A stretch of DNA of 64,000 nucleotides from Paenibacillus sp. 1781tsa1 (GTDB taxonomy: Bacteria; Bacillota; Bacilli; Paenibacillales; Paenibacillaceae): NCBI RefSeq assembly GCF_024159265.1, contig NZ_JAMYWY010000001.1:4030001-4094000 (forward strand), written 5' to 3'. The notes beneath the pieces are model-generated. The model was given only the letters and a program-made list of their open reading frames with translations, searched no databases and was not told the origin of the DNA. Position numbers and translations under genes: made by a program. The number at the start of each line of letters is the position of its first letter. The first letter of the stretch is position 1. Shown in pieces: positions 1 to 9,406 of the stretch.

Positions 1-704
1 TCCTTATCCCCAAACTCCATGACCATATAGGAAACGCCGGCAAATCCTTTGAGAAAACGGTTGGGAGCCACTTCATAATAACGTTCAAGTGCTTCATTCG
101 GATCTGGAGAAGTTAGAGCTTCGTAGATCAGTCTTACTTGTTCTGCTGCTTCTCCTGTACCTGCTTCAGCGGCTTCATATAGCGCTTCTTCAACCATGCC
201 ATGCTGATGATACCGATGCCTTACATCTGCAAAGAGATCCAACATCTGAACCAGCAACCTTTTCTCTATACGACTGAGACACATATCCAATACCAGACTG
301 TTTAGCACCACAGCACAGAGCACGGACAATATTACAAAAGCGATACCCGGCTGCAGAAAAAACAGAACGATACTTATGCCTCCATAACCTCCCAGGATAA
401 TGAGAACCACTGTCATCGTCAGTCTTCGAAGTGAGGGCTCATCCCCCACATGTCGAAATGAAATACGCTTCTGCACTTGTAGAATATAGGCTGATAACAG
501 TGGGACTTTCATTCCAAAGCGGTAGGACTGCAACAAGATTGATCCCAGTCCCTTGAATCCCTTCCTCCCGGAAGTTAGAATACCGCCGGATTGACTTGTT
601 GGACCACCTCCTCTGTGACGTAACATACTTAAAACCAGAAGTGTGATCAGCAACACTCCTGCACAAATACTTAATACGAGGAGCAGAATCCATTTAATTG
701 TCAT
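1..704 (-). CDS. TadB/TadC-like type II secretion F-family protein, 3' part outside the window
   Basis: The minus frame stays open from an ATG at 704 to the window edge, so the C-terminus is missing. The start overlaps the stop of the TadA-like gene by 11 nt, as in a coupled operon. The product opens with a hydrophobic segment (KWILLLVLSICAGVLLITL), then a basic stretch, then two further hydrophobic segments (TMTVVLIILGGYGGISIVLF and AFVILSVLCAVVLNSLVL), then a soluble helical part containing HGMVEEALYEAAEAG. This matches inner-membrane platform proteins of Tad/Flp pilus systems. The assignment rests mainly on topology and on the TadA, CpaE and CpaB neighbours. Confidence 0.7.
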   Translation of the reverse strand, partial: MTIKWILLLVLSICAGVLLITLLVLSMLRHRGGGPTSQSGGILTSGRKGFKGLGSILLQSYRFGMKVPLLSAYILQVQKRISFRHVGDEPSLRRLTMTVVLIILGGYGGISIVLFFLQPGIAFVILSVLCAVVLNSLVLDMCLSRIEKRLLVQMLDLFADVRHRYHQHGMVEEALYEAAEAGTGEAAEQVRLIYEALTSPDPNEALERYYEVAPNRFLKGFAGVSYMVMEFGDK

Positions 705-2520
705 GCTGATCACCCCAGTGTTGCTTCATAAACTGTTCAAACTTCTCGGCATCCTGTAATGTCATCTGTTCTTGCATATCCATCATGCATCCTGAAGAGA
801 TTGGAGCTGTTGCAACATACTCTCCATTTCTGCACTCCACAACATTACGAAATGTAAAACCAGCCCTCTCTTCCACGCTGTCACCTTGATTCGCACGAGG
901 AAGACATTCCGTAATACGTTCGATATATCTTCGTCCCTCAGCATCTTTCTTCATATGAACATCGAAATTGATGACACTCACAACTTGCTCCTCAGCAATA
1001 TGCTCATGCTGGAACATACCTGTCTTGAGCAAGGAATTACGGAGAGAGAAGACCAGATCACGAAACGTTTTGGCATGGTGTGTAAACAGGGTGAACAGAC
1101 TGGCAACCTGAGACATCTGAATCATCCATGCTGCCACTTCATCACTCGCAACCTCACCGAGAATATTGACGGTACCATCCGTTTTTTTCTGCAAATCAAG
1201 CCCTTGTTGACCTGAAATGTGTTCAGTCTCTCGGAAACTCAAAATATTACGCCGGCTATAGATCCGTCTTAATTGAAGTTCGAACGCCATCTCCTGCACC
1301 CGAAGGGTGTACGATGCATAGATGTGTTTGACCATAGCCATAAGCAATGTCGTTTTACCAGAACCCTGTGCTCCGGTTACCGCTGTGATCCGACTTCCTT
1401 TCATCAAATATTGAAGTAATGTAATTGGCAGATCTGCGTTGTTACCCGTAATCAATTGTTCAAGTGAAGCATTCGGGATATCGAACTTCCTAACGAAGAA
1501 CGCCCATGATTCTGCAAACGGAGGACGAACCACCACGACACGGGAGCCGTCTTTCATCTCGTTCACCTTGTATCCACTTGCTTCAGACAACTGTCCAGGA
1601 TAATTGTATTTGTATATGTTCTGGCACACCCTTTTCAGTTCACGGATGCTGCCGAATGACAGAAAGGACAGATGAATGGACTTACCTTTATAGAAGACCC
1701 ATACGCTTTCCATCCCACTTAGCGGTTCTTCATGTGCTTCATCCTCAAGTCCATGCTCCAAGAAATCATTCCAAGATGCCGGTTTCTGAAATCCCATATT
1801 ATGAACAGTGTCCAGCATACCGCTGACACCACCACTAACGCCGTCAATACGTTGGTCTCTTATCTCATCAACAACCGAAAATCCTTTGTAATGCTGATAG
1901 ATACGCTGCACGATGATATCCGTCTTTTCTCTGAATCCAAGTTCTCGATATTCGCACTCGAAAACATAGTGAATGTCTTCCTCGGAAATATAATAACTCC
2001 CTCCGTCCTCCGTACCTTCCTCCATTCTCAGCCTTCCCAGATCGTAGGTATCAATCATTCGGGAGAGTGCATCCACACCGAATTGCTGTCGGTACAGATA
2101 AAACACAATTTCGAATCGGTCCTGGATCGTCAATAAATCCGGTTCTGCAAACAAAATGACTTCATCTACATTTGATTTGTTCAATCCTATCCTTCGGGTC
2201 AGCAGATCCCCTATCAGATTTTTGACATATGTTTTGTCGCTGATACTGCCTGAGACACAGCCCTTCAGCGCTTTTCTCATCTCGGCACGTTGATTGATTC
2301 TTCGACGATATTCTTCTTCGTGCAGACCTGCATCCGCGAGTTGACTATGACTAAGCTCATGAAGTGAGTTCTTCACCTTCTCAATCAACATGTCAATCGT
2401 GAAGGATTCCTGTTCAGGAACACGAGCATTCTTTTCACGAAGAAACGCACTATACTTGAACCAGACATAAGTCAGGCACAGAATCAAAATTAAACTTATC
2501 CATATGGTATTCCAGAGCAT
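694..2520 (-). CDS. TadA/CpaF-like pilus assembly ATPase
   Basis: 608 aa. A single N-terminal membrane segment (about residues 4-24, WISLILILCLTYVW) precedes a long helical region and a secretion ATPase domain. Walker A is GAQGSGKTT near residue 385; the Walker B-like stretch is NILGEVASDE near residue 450. Family members power assembly of Tad/Flp pili or related secretion machines at the inner membrane face. The N-terminal anchor is unusual for CpaF, which is normally soluble, but such anchored forms are plausible in Gram-positive Tad loci. The gene sits between a CpaE-like gene (7 nt upstream) and the F-protein gene (overlapping). Confidence 0.85.
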   Translation of the reverse strand: MLWNTIWISLILILCLTYVWFKYSAFLREKNARVPEQESFTIDMLIEKVKNSLHELSHSQLADAGLHEEEYRRRINQRAEMRKALKGCVSGSISDKTYVKNLIGDLLTRRIGLNKSNVDEVILFAEPDLLTIQDRFEIVFYLYRQQFGVDALSRMIDTYDLGRLRMEEGTEDGGSYYISEEDIHYVFECEYRELGFREKTDIIVQRIYQHYKGFSVVDEIRDQRIDGVSGGVSGMLDTVHNMGFQKPASWNDFLEHGLEDEAHEEPLSGMESVWVFYKGKSIHLSFLSFGSIRELKRVCQNIYKYNYPGQLSEASGYKVNEMKDGSRVVVVRPPFAESWAFFVRKFDIPNASLEQLITGNNADLPITLLQYLMKGSRITAVTGAQGSGKTTLLMAMVKHIYASYTLRVQEMAFELQLRRIYSRRNILSFRETEHISGQQGLDLQKKTDGTVNILGEVASDEVAAWMIQMSQVASLFTLFTHHAKTFRDLVFSLRNSLLKTGMFQHEHIAEEQVVSVINFDVHMKKDAEGRRYIERITECLPRANQGDSVEERAGFTFRNVVECRNGEYVATAPISSGCMMDMQEQMTLQDAEKFEQFMKQHWGDQHDN

Positions 2521-2527
2521 TGGAGGT

Positions 2528-3361
2528 TCAGGCTCCCCTTTCCAGCCTCTTCAGAACTGTGCGTATACCTGCACCGTCCATAATCAGGCGAGCGAGTTCG
2601 CTCATGCTTGCAGCAAAGCTCCCTTTACGAATATCCTTATCCTCAGTCAAGCTTTCCAACTGCAAGTACCTAGCGACATCTCGCCGATTCATTGCATCCA
2701 AGTAACCAGTTGTGTACGGGATCGCAGATATCGTACCTTTGTATCTGAACTGGCGCCGAATATTGGAAAGCGTTGCACGGGAATGCGAATCGTATTTGTT
2801 AATAACAACATGCATATTCTTATTGTTCATTCGTGCTGGCAGGATCTCTTCAAAGAACAACTCCAGATTTCGCATATTTTGATCGAGATTAATGACAACA
2901 TAGTCCGCTTGTTGCAGCTTGAGCTGCAAATCGACATCAGCATGATCCGCATCCAGAAGAACCAGATCATAATACTCGTTAGCTACGTTCAGCAGCCTTT
3001 TCACAGTCTCACCATGTTCCTGCGGGGAACAACGTTCCATCTCATCAATTCTTCCAGTCAGGAAATCAAGTCTTTCCTTTAAAAGCGGCTTGGTATAATC
3101 CCTGAGATTGTGTTTATTCAGACTTCCGCTCGAATGTAGCCGTTCAATCGCATCCCAGCCACCCTCTTCGAAGGAGAACATAAAATCTGCTGAATCCGTA
3201 TCTTTGGATGGTAGAGCAGCTTCTGTGCCAGTTCCGGCAAGGCCTGCATTAACAAGTAACACCCTTGTTCTGTAGTGAAGTGCCATCGCATAGGCACTAA
3301 TTAATGTGCTTGAAGTGCAACCTGTTCCTGCAAAAGGGCTCCAAAAGGTAATAGTGCTCAT
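2528..3361 (-). CDS. CpaE-like (MinD/ParA-fold) protein with degenerate P-loop
   Basis: 277 aa. The N-terminus STITFWSPFAGTGCTSST aligns with the deviant Walker A of MinD/ParA/CpaE proteins but lacks the conserved lysines, so ATP hydrolysis is doubtful. YDLVLLDADHADVD resembles the Walker B region, and VVINKYDSHSR the conserved NK(x)D-like strand. CpaE-type proteins localise or position Tad pilus machinery. The stop is 7 nt before tadA, and the start overlaps the upstream gene by 4 nt. Confidence 0.7.
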   Translation of the reverse strand: MSTITFWSPFAGTGCTSSTLISAYAMALHYRTRVLLVNAGLAGTGTEAALPSKDTDSADFMFSFEEGGWDAIERLHSSGSLNKHNLRDYTKPLLKERLDFLTGRIDEMERCSPQEHGETVKRLLNVANEYYDLVLLDADHADVDLQLKLQQADYVVINLDQNMRNLELFFEEILPARMNNKNMHVVINKYDSHSRATLSNIRRQFRYKGTISAIPYTTGYLDAMNRRDVARYLQLESLTEDKDIRKGSFAASMSELARLIMDGAGIRTVLKRLERGA

Positions 3362-4071
3362 GCTCTCATCCTCTCTGCTTCTTTCATTGCACGACGACTA
3401 CGAACACTTTCCCAACCTGTTAACTGCTCGACCACACGACACAACGACTTTTTGTAATTTCGTGACAAAGGTCCAAGATGAACTCGGCGATGATGCTCAT
3501 TTTCAAGCTTAACTGCCGCTGTTAACTCATCCCACGGAAGCACTAAGGATTCTCCTGTCCACACAAACGGACTGCCCTCCAGATATGCCCACAGATAACG
3601 AGCTTCAAGCTTGCAGTCAACCCCGTTAATTAAGAGCCTCTGAAATGACAGCTCACCAGGCAACGTCTGTTCTTCAAGCAACCGCTTCAACCAGCCCTTG
3701 CCACGTTCCAGATTGTAACGCTCATAATCACTCACCCAGACTCTTACATCTGCGTTTAGCCACAGATTACGTGAAGCGAAATGTGAGGTCTCCATGTCAT
3801 ATAACACATAGTCATAACTGTCCAATCGCTCTCCATTTACTTCAAGATGATTCTCTACAGCTGCTGAAGTGACAAAATGACAAGCGATATCAAATCCTTC
3901 AAATTCCGTAATTCGCAAAGACTGCTCACTGTCACCTACACCGTACCCATACTTCTGTTGTAAGGTACCATCTACGAGCAAAACCTTGTTGCCTGTCGAA
4001 GCCAATATCTTGCAAAGATATAGCATCAGATCATTCTTCTCACATAAACCCGCAAAGATCCATGTATGCAT
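3358..4071 (-). CDS. Second CpaE-like protein, nucleotide-binding motif lost
   Basis: 237 aa. It opens with HTWIFAGLCEKNDLMLYLCKILASTGNKVLLVDG, which keeps the beta-alpha-beta pattern of MinD/ParA proteins, including VLLVDG after helix 1, but has no glycine-rich P-loop. DYVLYDMETS mimics a Walker B strand. It is probably a catalytically dead paralogue working with the CpaE-like protein encoded next to it. It overlaps that gene by 4 nt and lies 77 nt after the CpaB-like gene. Confidence 0.5.
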   Translation of the reverse strand: MHTWIFAGLCEKNDLMLYLCKILASTGNKVLLVDGTLQQKYGYGVGDSEQSLRITEFEGFDIACHFVTSAAVENHLEVNGERLDSYDYVLYDMETSHFASRNLWLNADVRVWVSDYERYNLERGKGWLKRLLEEQTLPGELSFQRLLINGVDCKLEARYLWAYLEGSPFVWTGESLVLPWDELTAAVKLENEHHRRVHLGPLSRNYKKSLCRVVEQLTGWESVRSRRAMKEAERMRA

Positions 4072-4147
4072 AGATGTTATAACTCCCTTCTCTCTCTCAA
4101 TATCCTTGTTATCTGAATTATCTTAAACTGAACACTAGTATTGGTCT

Positions 4148-5167
4148 CTATTCTCCGCCCGTTAGCAAGTTCTGCTGTTCTGTTTGTAAAACTTCAGCAG
4201 GATCATTAGCACTTCCAGAATTAGTTCCTGCTCCGTTTCCTGAACCATCATTCCACTTCACCGCATCCGATGTAGCCGGATTATTTGCTGATGGACGACT
4301 GTTATAGGTAACTGAGGATTGTGCTACATCCTGTTCAACCCCTTTTGATGGAGCTGTCACGGAGGCGGCCAGTGAACTTTCAAGCGAACTTCGTACCTGT
4401 CTGGATAACTCCTGTTCCGCTCGTCGAACAATATTCGGATCACTTTCCAGCAGTTTTAACACTTCTGAATTGGCTGGATACGTCGCGATTGCAGGTGTCT
4501 GAAACTGTGGTTCTACATAGGTTAAGGCATAGATTGAAGCTTTATGTAAATAGGCATCTACAATTGCACTGGAGAGTGACAGAATCTCTTCCTCCGTCAT
4601 CGTAATCCATAAGGTAGCTGCATTGAGTCGTTCCACTTTCTTCTTCGATAAGAGAACATAGTCCTGTCCAGTAGGGAATTGTATACGAACATCAATGATA
4701 TCTCCCTTAACAAGTGAGGACGGCAGCAATACAACTTGCAGCTCTCGATTTCTTAAATCAGGCGGAGCCGGTGTATCCTCATACACCATCTCAGTGGTAA
4801 TCGCTGTTCCTTTTTTCAACTCTATTTTGGCCACTTGGCCTTCCATCTGCTTGGTACTGGACCAGAGATTTCGCGGTGCTTGTGCATCCGGAACAGCAAT
4901 GAGCTTCAGATCCTCTGGTAATATCGGTTCACCTGCTTCAATATCTCGAATCGTTACCCATCCTTGTGCTCCGGAATCCCATTGTTGCTTTAATTCAGCT
5001 TCCTTTTCCTCATATGCTGATAAATAACGGGCTTCTACGGCTGACCTGACATCCCCCATCGTTTTGACATTATAAATAACATATCCTCCGAACACCAACC
5101 CTACAGTTCCTGCTCCGATAAGCCCGGCATAGATCAGTTGACGGCTTTGTTTTCTTAATTTAGACAA
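4148..5167 (-). CDS. CpaB/RcpC-like SAF-domain pilus protein
   Basis: 339 aa. One N-terminal membrane helix (about residues 12-32, LIYAGLIGAGTVGLVFGGYVIY) is followed by a SAF-like domain: VTIRDIEAGEPILPEDLKLI, then GQVAKIELKKGTAITTEMVY. CpaB/RcpC proteins stabilise the Tad secretin or channel; a monoderm host has no outer membrane, so the role here is probably in the wall zone. The C-terminal 80 residues are low-complexity, rich in Ser, Asn, Gly and Ala, and look disordered. It lies 26 nt after the kinase gene in the same operon. Confidence 0.75.
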   Translation of the reverse strand: MSKLRKQSRQLIYAGLIGAGTVGLVFGGYVIYNVKTMGDVRSAVEARYLSAYEEKEAELKQQWDSGAQGWVTIRDIEAGEPILPEDLKLIAVPDAQAPRNLWSSTKQMEGQVAKIELKKGTAITTEMVYEDTPAPPDLRNRELQVVLLPSSLVKGDIIDVRIQFPTGQDYVLLSKKKVERLNAATLWITMTEEEILSLSSAIVDAYLHKASIYALTYVEPQFQTPAIATYPANSEVLKLLESDPNIVRRAEQELSRQVRSSLESSLAASVTAPSKGVEQDVAQSSVTYNSRPSANNPATSDAVKWNDGSGNGAGTNSGSANDPAEVLQTEQQNLLTGGE

Positions 5168-5193
5168 AAGAGGCTCTCCTTTCGTAATCTCGT

Positions 5194-6672
5194 CTAATCA
5201 TGTACTTTCCTTCGTGAAAAGAACGAACGTTTCTTGGGTTGTTGTGCCATCATATGCGTTAAAATATGAGAAAACACCTTATCCATCTGTGTGTCCTTGT
5301 CAAAAGGGTCAATATGTAACGGCAGACCATATACACTCGATGTATCCAGCGTTTTACGAATGCGCTGGACAGCTTCAATCGCTGCGAGGGGCAGACAATA
5401 TATCCATTTCTCTTGAGGATACCGATGATGTGATCGAACAAAAGCGCTTATCTCCGCCTGCCTCCATTCGGCACCTGAGCCTATAACAATCGGCAGATCT
5501 GCACGCAGGAATTCTTCCAGTCGGTTCTGGTCCTGACCACTACCGAGATCCATCACGATAAATTGATAACTCCCCCCAAGTAAAGACAATATGTCCGCTC
5601 GCCCGGATTGTTTCCAATAATGCACACCATCCACTGCAAACTGTCTGCCTGCTGGCACAGGTTTACCTGCTTGAGCGATTTGTTGAATTCTTGCAAAGGA
5701 TTGAGAGCGAGGTGACATTTCGATCACAGCTACTTTAAAGTTTTGCCTTTCGAGATAATGACTGATAGCTATAGCGGTGTGGGTAACCCCTACACCAGAT
5801 GAAGCACCAGTTATGGCAATAACTCTTGTTCCGCCATTCAGGGTCATGGTCGCATCTCCACCAGGCGTTATTCCACCAGGTATGCGAAGCAGTTCCTTCC
5901 TCACCTCATCCGCAGATTGGAATCGCTCCTCGGCATTATACCTTAACAGTCTTCTCGCCACAGGGATGTACGTCCGTGGAACATCACTCCGAATAGAGCT
6001 TTCTACACCTTGAATCCATTCCGTATACGCCCCACTAGTCATAAGATATAGCAGCAATGCTCCGAGTCCATATAGATCCGAACGGGCATCGGTCTGACCC
6101 GAGCCATACTGTTCTGGAGCGGCGAAACCAGCTGTTCCCAACTTGACGGTATCTTCGGCACTTTGCGGTTTGTAACTTCTGGCGATGCCAAAATCGATTA
6201 ATCTCACTTCATGTTCCGGGGTGATCATGATATTTGATGGTTTCAGATCCCTATAGATGACAGGTGGATTCAGATTATGCAGATAACTCAACACATCCAG
6301 CAATTGAAGCACCAGCTCCGTTAACTGCTCCATCGGAATTTTCCCGCGGCACTGCTTGAAATACTCACTGAGCGTTAACCCTTCGATGTATTCCATCACC
6401 AAGTACGTGTACCCATCTTCATCCGGGACAAAAAAATCAACAATTTGCGGTAATCTTGGATGGCGGAGTGATGTCAGGAGGGCGGCCTCTGTCTCCATGC
6501 TGCCTTCATATGGCATAGCCGTTACGCTTTCTTTAATTGCCCATATCTTGCCCGGCAGCTTCAAATCCTCCGCCTCGTATACATGGCTCATTCCGCCTGT
6601 TCCCAGAATGGATACGATACGATATCTACCTCCCAGCAGGCTTCCGCGTTCCAGCCTGGCCGGATGTCTCAT
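5194..6672 (-). CDS. Ser/Thr protein kinase fused to a CpaE-like domain
   Basis: 493 aa from an ATG 7 nt after AGGAGG (the frame extends further upstream without better support). The N-terminal 270 residues form a PknB-type kinase: glycine loop GTGGMSHVY (24-32), ATP lysine in WAIKE (47), catalytic YRDLKPSN (140-147), DFG (160-162), GTAGFAAPEQ activation segment. From about residue 285 a MinD-like domain follows (RVIAITGASSGVGVTHTA), again without the P-loop lysine. No membrane helix or PASTA domain is visible, so it should be cytoplasmic. As first gene of the Tad-like operon it probably couples phosphorylation to pilus assembly; that role is inference. Confidence 0.8.
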   Translation of the reverse strand: MRHPARLERGSLLGGRYRIVSILGTGGMSHVYEAEDLKLPGKIWAIKESVTAMPYEGSMETEAALLTSLRHPRLPQIVDFFVPDEDGYTYLVMEYIEGLTLSEYFKQCRGKIPMEQLTELVLQLLDVLSYLHNLNPPVIYRDLKPSNIMITPEHEVRLIDFGIARSYKPQSAEDTVKLGTAGFAAPEQYGSGQTDARSDLYGLGALLLYLMTSGAYTEWIQGVESSIRSDVPRTYIPVARRLLRYNAEERFQSADEVRKELLRIPGGITPGGDATMTLNGGTRVIAITGASSGVGVTHTAIAISHYLERQNFKVAVIEMSPRSQSFARIQQIAQAGKPVPAGRQFAVDGVHYWKQSGRADILSLLGGSYQFIVMDLGSGQDQNRLEEFLRADLPIVIGSGAEWRQAEISAFVRSHHRYPQEKWIYCLPLAAIEAVQRIRKTLDTSSVYGLPLHIDPFDKDTQMDKVFSHILTHMMAQQPKKRSFFSRRKVHD

Positions 6673-6696
6673 ACCAATTCCTCCTTCAATACACAA

Positions 6697-6770
6697 CAAA
6701 AAAGGGAAAACTTCACCGAAGACGAACAGACCGGATATCCGGGTTCGTTCGCTTCGGGATGCTTTCCCTT
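6697..6770 (-). promoter_or_regulatory. Leader hairpin with U-run: probable transcription attenuator
   Basis: On the minus strand a long nested stem (AAGGGAAA/TTTCCCTT, CCGAAG/CTTCGG, GAAC/GTTC, CCGG-ATAT-CCGG) is followed directly by six Ts. It ends about 25 nt before the kinase start and lies downstream of the promoter at 6798-6827, so it should stop transcription before the Tad operon unless an antiterminator form exists. I do not recognise a known riboswitch class. It could instead be a terminator for the upstream methyltransferase if the promoter call is wrong. Confidence 0.65.
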
Positions 6771-6797
6771 GGGTTTGTTATGGTTAATATTGGTATC

Positions 6798-6827
6798 ATT
6801 ATAGTACAGCCAGGAATAGATTGTAAA
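6798..6827 (-). promoter_or_regulatory. SigA-type promoter of the Tad operon
   Basis: Minus strand: -35 TTTACA at 6822-6827, 18-bp spacer, -10 TATAAT at 6798-6803. The start point would fall near 6791, giving a leader of roughly 120 nt that contains the hairpin described separately. Confidence 0.7.
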
Positions 6828-6899
6828 GCACAAAATTTAATGTGCTTAATCGAATCAATTTCATAATACATTTAGCTGCTTTAATCAAGGCTAGATCTC

Positions 6900-7949
6900 T
6901 TAATATTTGACCATATAGAGTGTAATCTCTTCCCGGTTATGGAACAACTGCTTGGAACGTTGAATCTGCATCCGTGAACGCTCAAACGTATCGATCACAT
7001 CCTTAATGAGTGCGAGCGGTTTTTTATGCAATAACTTCACGGTAACAATCGCTGTTCCCCCAGGTTGAAGACTATATAGAAGGTCTGATACAAGTCGGCT
7101 CATCAGCTTAGGACTCCAACTCATATCACATACGAGCAGATCGAATTCTCCTTCGCGAAAGCGTACATCGCCTGCATTTTTCTTCAAGAAAGTCAGTTTT
7201 GGTGATGCCAGCAGCGTTGCATCCATCTTCGCCGGATCTACTGCCGTGACTTCAAGCCCGCGTTCAAGCAGGAACGAGGTCCATCCACCTGGTGCTGCAC
7301 CGATATCAAGTGCTTTATGAAATGAAGTAAAGTCAATGCCAAACGTTTGCTCGGCTTCAAGCAATTTGAACTTAGCACGCGAGATCTGTCCATCTTCTTT
7401 TTGGAAACGTACGGCTCCCCCGCTCCAGTCTGACAGGTTCTGTTCAGGTCTGGATATGCCAGCATACAACATATCATTCGCAGCAAATACGGAAATGACA
7501 TATTCAGCATCACGTACAACCCATTCACATCCGAGTTCATCCAGCTTTTCGGTCAGCAATTGCTTCAATGAGGCTGCATTTTCTTGCCAAAAGGCCCCTT
7601 CTGTCTTCCGCACCTGTAGTACGACAGAAGCACCGGTCAGTTCCTTATGATTCAACACAAATGCAATCAATTTCTCAATAGACTGCTCCGAATCTTCTGT
7701 ATTCTCCTGAAACTGAACAGGCTGGATATGACGTAAAAACGTTGGATAATCTTCCAGCAGTTTACCTGCAACTTCTTCCTCCGCTACAGGCAGACCCGCA
7801 AGCAAAATTTCTCCCGGTACGAGTACTGTGCTCTTAACCGCACCAAACGTACGGCGTAATTCTTCCTGTGCATAAGGGGCAAAGCCATGATTGGCTGTGC
7901 AGATAAAACGGGAGAAGTTGCCTTCTTCCCAAGACGATTGTGTACTCAA
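6900..7949 (-). CDS. RlmM-like 2'-O-ribose RNA methyltransferase
   Basis: 349 aa. The C-terminal half is an FtsJ/RrmJ-type SAM methyltransferase: motif I LDIGAAPGGWTSFLLERG, then TAVDPAKM, CDMSWSPK and a conserved lysine in TVKLLHKK. The N-terminal half resembles the THUMP-like region of RlmM, which modifies C2498 of 23S rRNA. The exact target is not provable here. It lies 6 nt downstream of the ABC ATPase gene. Confidence 0.75.
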   Translation of the reverse strand: MSTQSSWEEGNFSRFICTANHGFAPYAQEELRRTFGAVKSTVLVPGEILLAGLPVAEEEVAGKLLEDYPTFLRHIQPVQFQENTEDSEQSIEKLIAFVLNHKELTGASVVLQVRKTEGAFWQENAASLKQLLTEKLDELGCEWVVRDAEYVISVFAANDMLYAGISRPEQNLSDWSGGAVRFQKEDGQISRAKFKLLEAEQTFGIDFTSFHKALDIGAAPGGWTSFLLERGLEVTAVDPAKMDATLLASPKLTFLKKNAGDVRFREGEFDLLVCDMSWSPKLMSRLVSDLLYSLQPGGTAIVTVKLLHKKPLALIKDVIDTFERSRMQIQRSKQLFHNREEITLYMVKY

Positions 7950-7955
7950 ATTGTG

Positions 7956-8735
7956 TTACCCTCCAGAACGTACGCGTATCCACGGACGACCGTCATCCCA
8001 CTGGATATCGACCGGGACATCGTACGTATGCTTAATTGTGTCTTGTGTCAAAACTTCATGCTTGGGGCCAGCCGCCGCAATGCGTCCATCGCGGATCAAG
8101 GCCACATGCGTAAATAAAGGTACGATCTCTTCAACATGGTGTGTTACATACACCACTGTAATGTTACGCTGGCGCAGACGATCAATCTCAGCCAGCATTT
8201 TCTCACGTTCATATAAGTCCAACCCGGCACAAGGCTCGTCCATAATCAGCAGTTTTGGCTCAGCCATTAATGATCGAGCAAGCATGACTTTTTTACGCTC
8301 CCCTTGGGATAGCGTTCCAAGCGGGTTGTTGGCCAAGTTGGCAAAGCCCATGTCATCTAGCAAACTCATTGCCTTTGCTTTTACTTCATCAGGGATGGTC
8401 TGATAAAAACGCAAAAAAGCATAAGCACCTGTAGCCACGACTTCCCATACCGGGTCTCTGGGAGTGAGTTTCTCAATCAACGTTTGGCTGATATAACCGA
8501 TTTCCTTGCGTACTTCTCTGACGTCACATTGCCCATACAGATTACCGAGTACTTCAATGCGTCCCTGGCTTGGAAACATATATCCGTTCATCATTTCCAG
8601 CAACGTTGTTTTGCCAGAACCATTCCGACCCAGAATAACCCAATGTTCGTTTTGTTCAATGCGCAGATGCACGTTATCCAGAATCTGATTCTCTTCTCGT
8701 CTAAGTGAGACATGTTCCATTGAGATTATACTCAT
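7956..8735 (-). CDS. ABC transporter ATP-binding protein (YlmA-like)
   Basis: 259 aa. Walker A GRNGSGKTT, Q-loop in GYISQ, signature LSQGE, Walker B LLIMDEP and H-loop VYVTHH are all present. No permease gene is adjacent, which is typical of the YlmA group of orphan or soluble ATPases. The start overlaps the stop of the thioredoxin-like gene by 4 nt, so the two are translationally coupled. Confidence 0.8.
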   Translation of the reverse strand: MSIISMEHVSLRREENQILDNVHLRIEQNEHWVILGRNGSGKTTLLEMMNGYMFPSQGRIEVLGNLYGQCDVREVRKEIGYISQTLIEKLTPRDPVWEVVATGAYAFLRFYQTIPDEVKAKAMSLLDDMGFANLANNPLGTLSQGERKKVMLARSLMAEPKLLIMDEPCAGLDLYEREKMLAEIDRLRQRNITVVYVTHHVEEIVPLFTHVALIRDGRIAAAGPKHEVLTQDTIKHTYDVPVDIQWDDGRPWIRVRSGG

Positions 8736-9049
8736 TTCAGCACCGCCTTCCGGATTTCCGAGAGTAAATGCTCCACAGAGCTCATCCGATAAACCATCTT
8801 TGGAACATCTTGCTGGCCGTCAAACAACATCACGGCTGGTACGCTTGAAATTTGAAATTGTTGTACAAGTTCAGGAATGTCATGGATGTTCATTTCGGAT
8901 AAAATACCTTCTGGCAGCATGTGCTCAACAACCTCTAACATACGCCGTGCAGCCGAACATGTCCCACATAAAGGGGTGTATATAAACACAGCTTGTGGCA
9001 TGCCTTCCCATACGCCGCGCATTAACATTTTGGATGTAATTGGCTTCAT
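8732..9049 (-). CDS. Thioredoxin-family protein
   Basis: 105 aa. Active-site CGTC in YTPLCGTCSAA, followed by the cis-proline motif SSVPAVMLFDG. A full thioredoxin fold, cytoplasmic, no signal peptide. It overlaps the preceding gene by one base (ATG start on the TAA of its neighbour) and the following ABC gene by 4 nt. Confidence 0.8.
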   Translation of the reverse strand: MKPITSKMLMRGVWEGMPQAVFIYTPLCGTCSAARRMLEVVEHMLPEGILSEMNIHDIPELVQQFQISSVPAVMLFDGQQDVPKMVYRMSSVEHLLSEIRKAVLK

Positions 9050-9387
9050 TAACTTTCTTCTCCCGCAGCAACACGCAGCATAACCTCGCCCGTCATTGGA
9101 CCATTATGAATGGTTACCGAATCGGGTTTATTGCTATATAACATCTCGTACATCTGGCGTTTCCCAAACATACTGGACGTATGCAAATAGATTTCACGCG
9201 GAAATAAACCTTCTCGAACAATGGATGCCGCAACCTCACCGCCATTCGGCGAGTCCGGACCAAGCTCATAATCCAGAGACAAAATGTCCACGTCACCTTC
9301 TCTTAGCAGCATCAGGCACTCTTCTGCATTCGTTGCCAGAACAAATCCTTTCGGACATGCCCGATAGTCATCCAAAAAAACATGCAT
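9049..9387 (-). CDS. Receiver-like domain protein (cyclic-phosphate-processing type)
   Basis: 112 aa, the length of a bare receiver fold: MHVFLDDYRACP, VDILSLDYELG and the PREIYLHTSS strand. It resembles the 'cyclic-phosphate processing receiver' family, whose members lack a partner kinase. It has no DNA-binding domain and lies in a run of DNA repair and redox genes. Biochemical role unknown. Confidence 0.6.
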   Translation of the reverse strand: MHVFLDDYRACPKGFVLATNAEECLMLLREGDVDILSLDYELGPDSPNGGEVAASIVREGLFPREIYLHTSSMFGKRQMYEMLYSNKPDSVTIHNGPMTGEVMLRVAAGEES

Positions 9388-9406
9388 ACAATCGCTCCTC
9401 TCCCCA

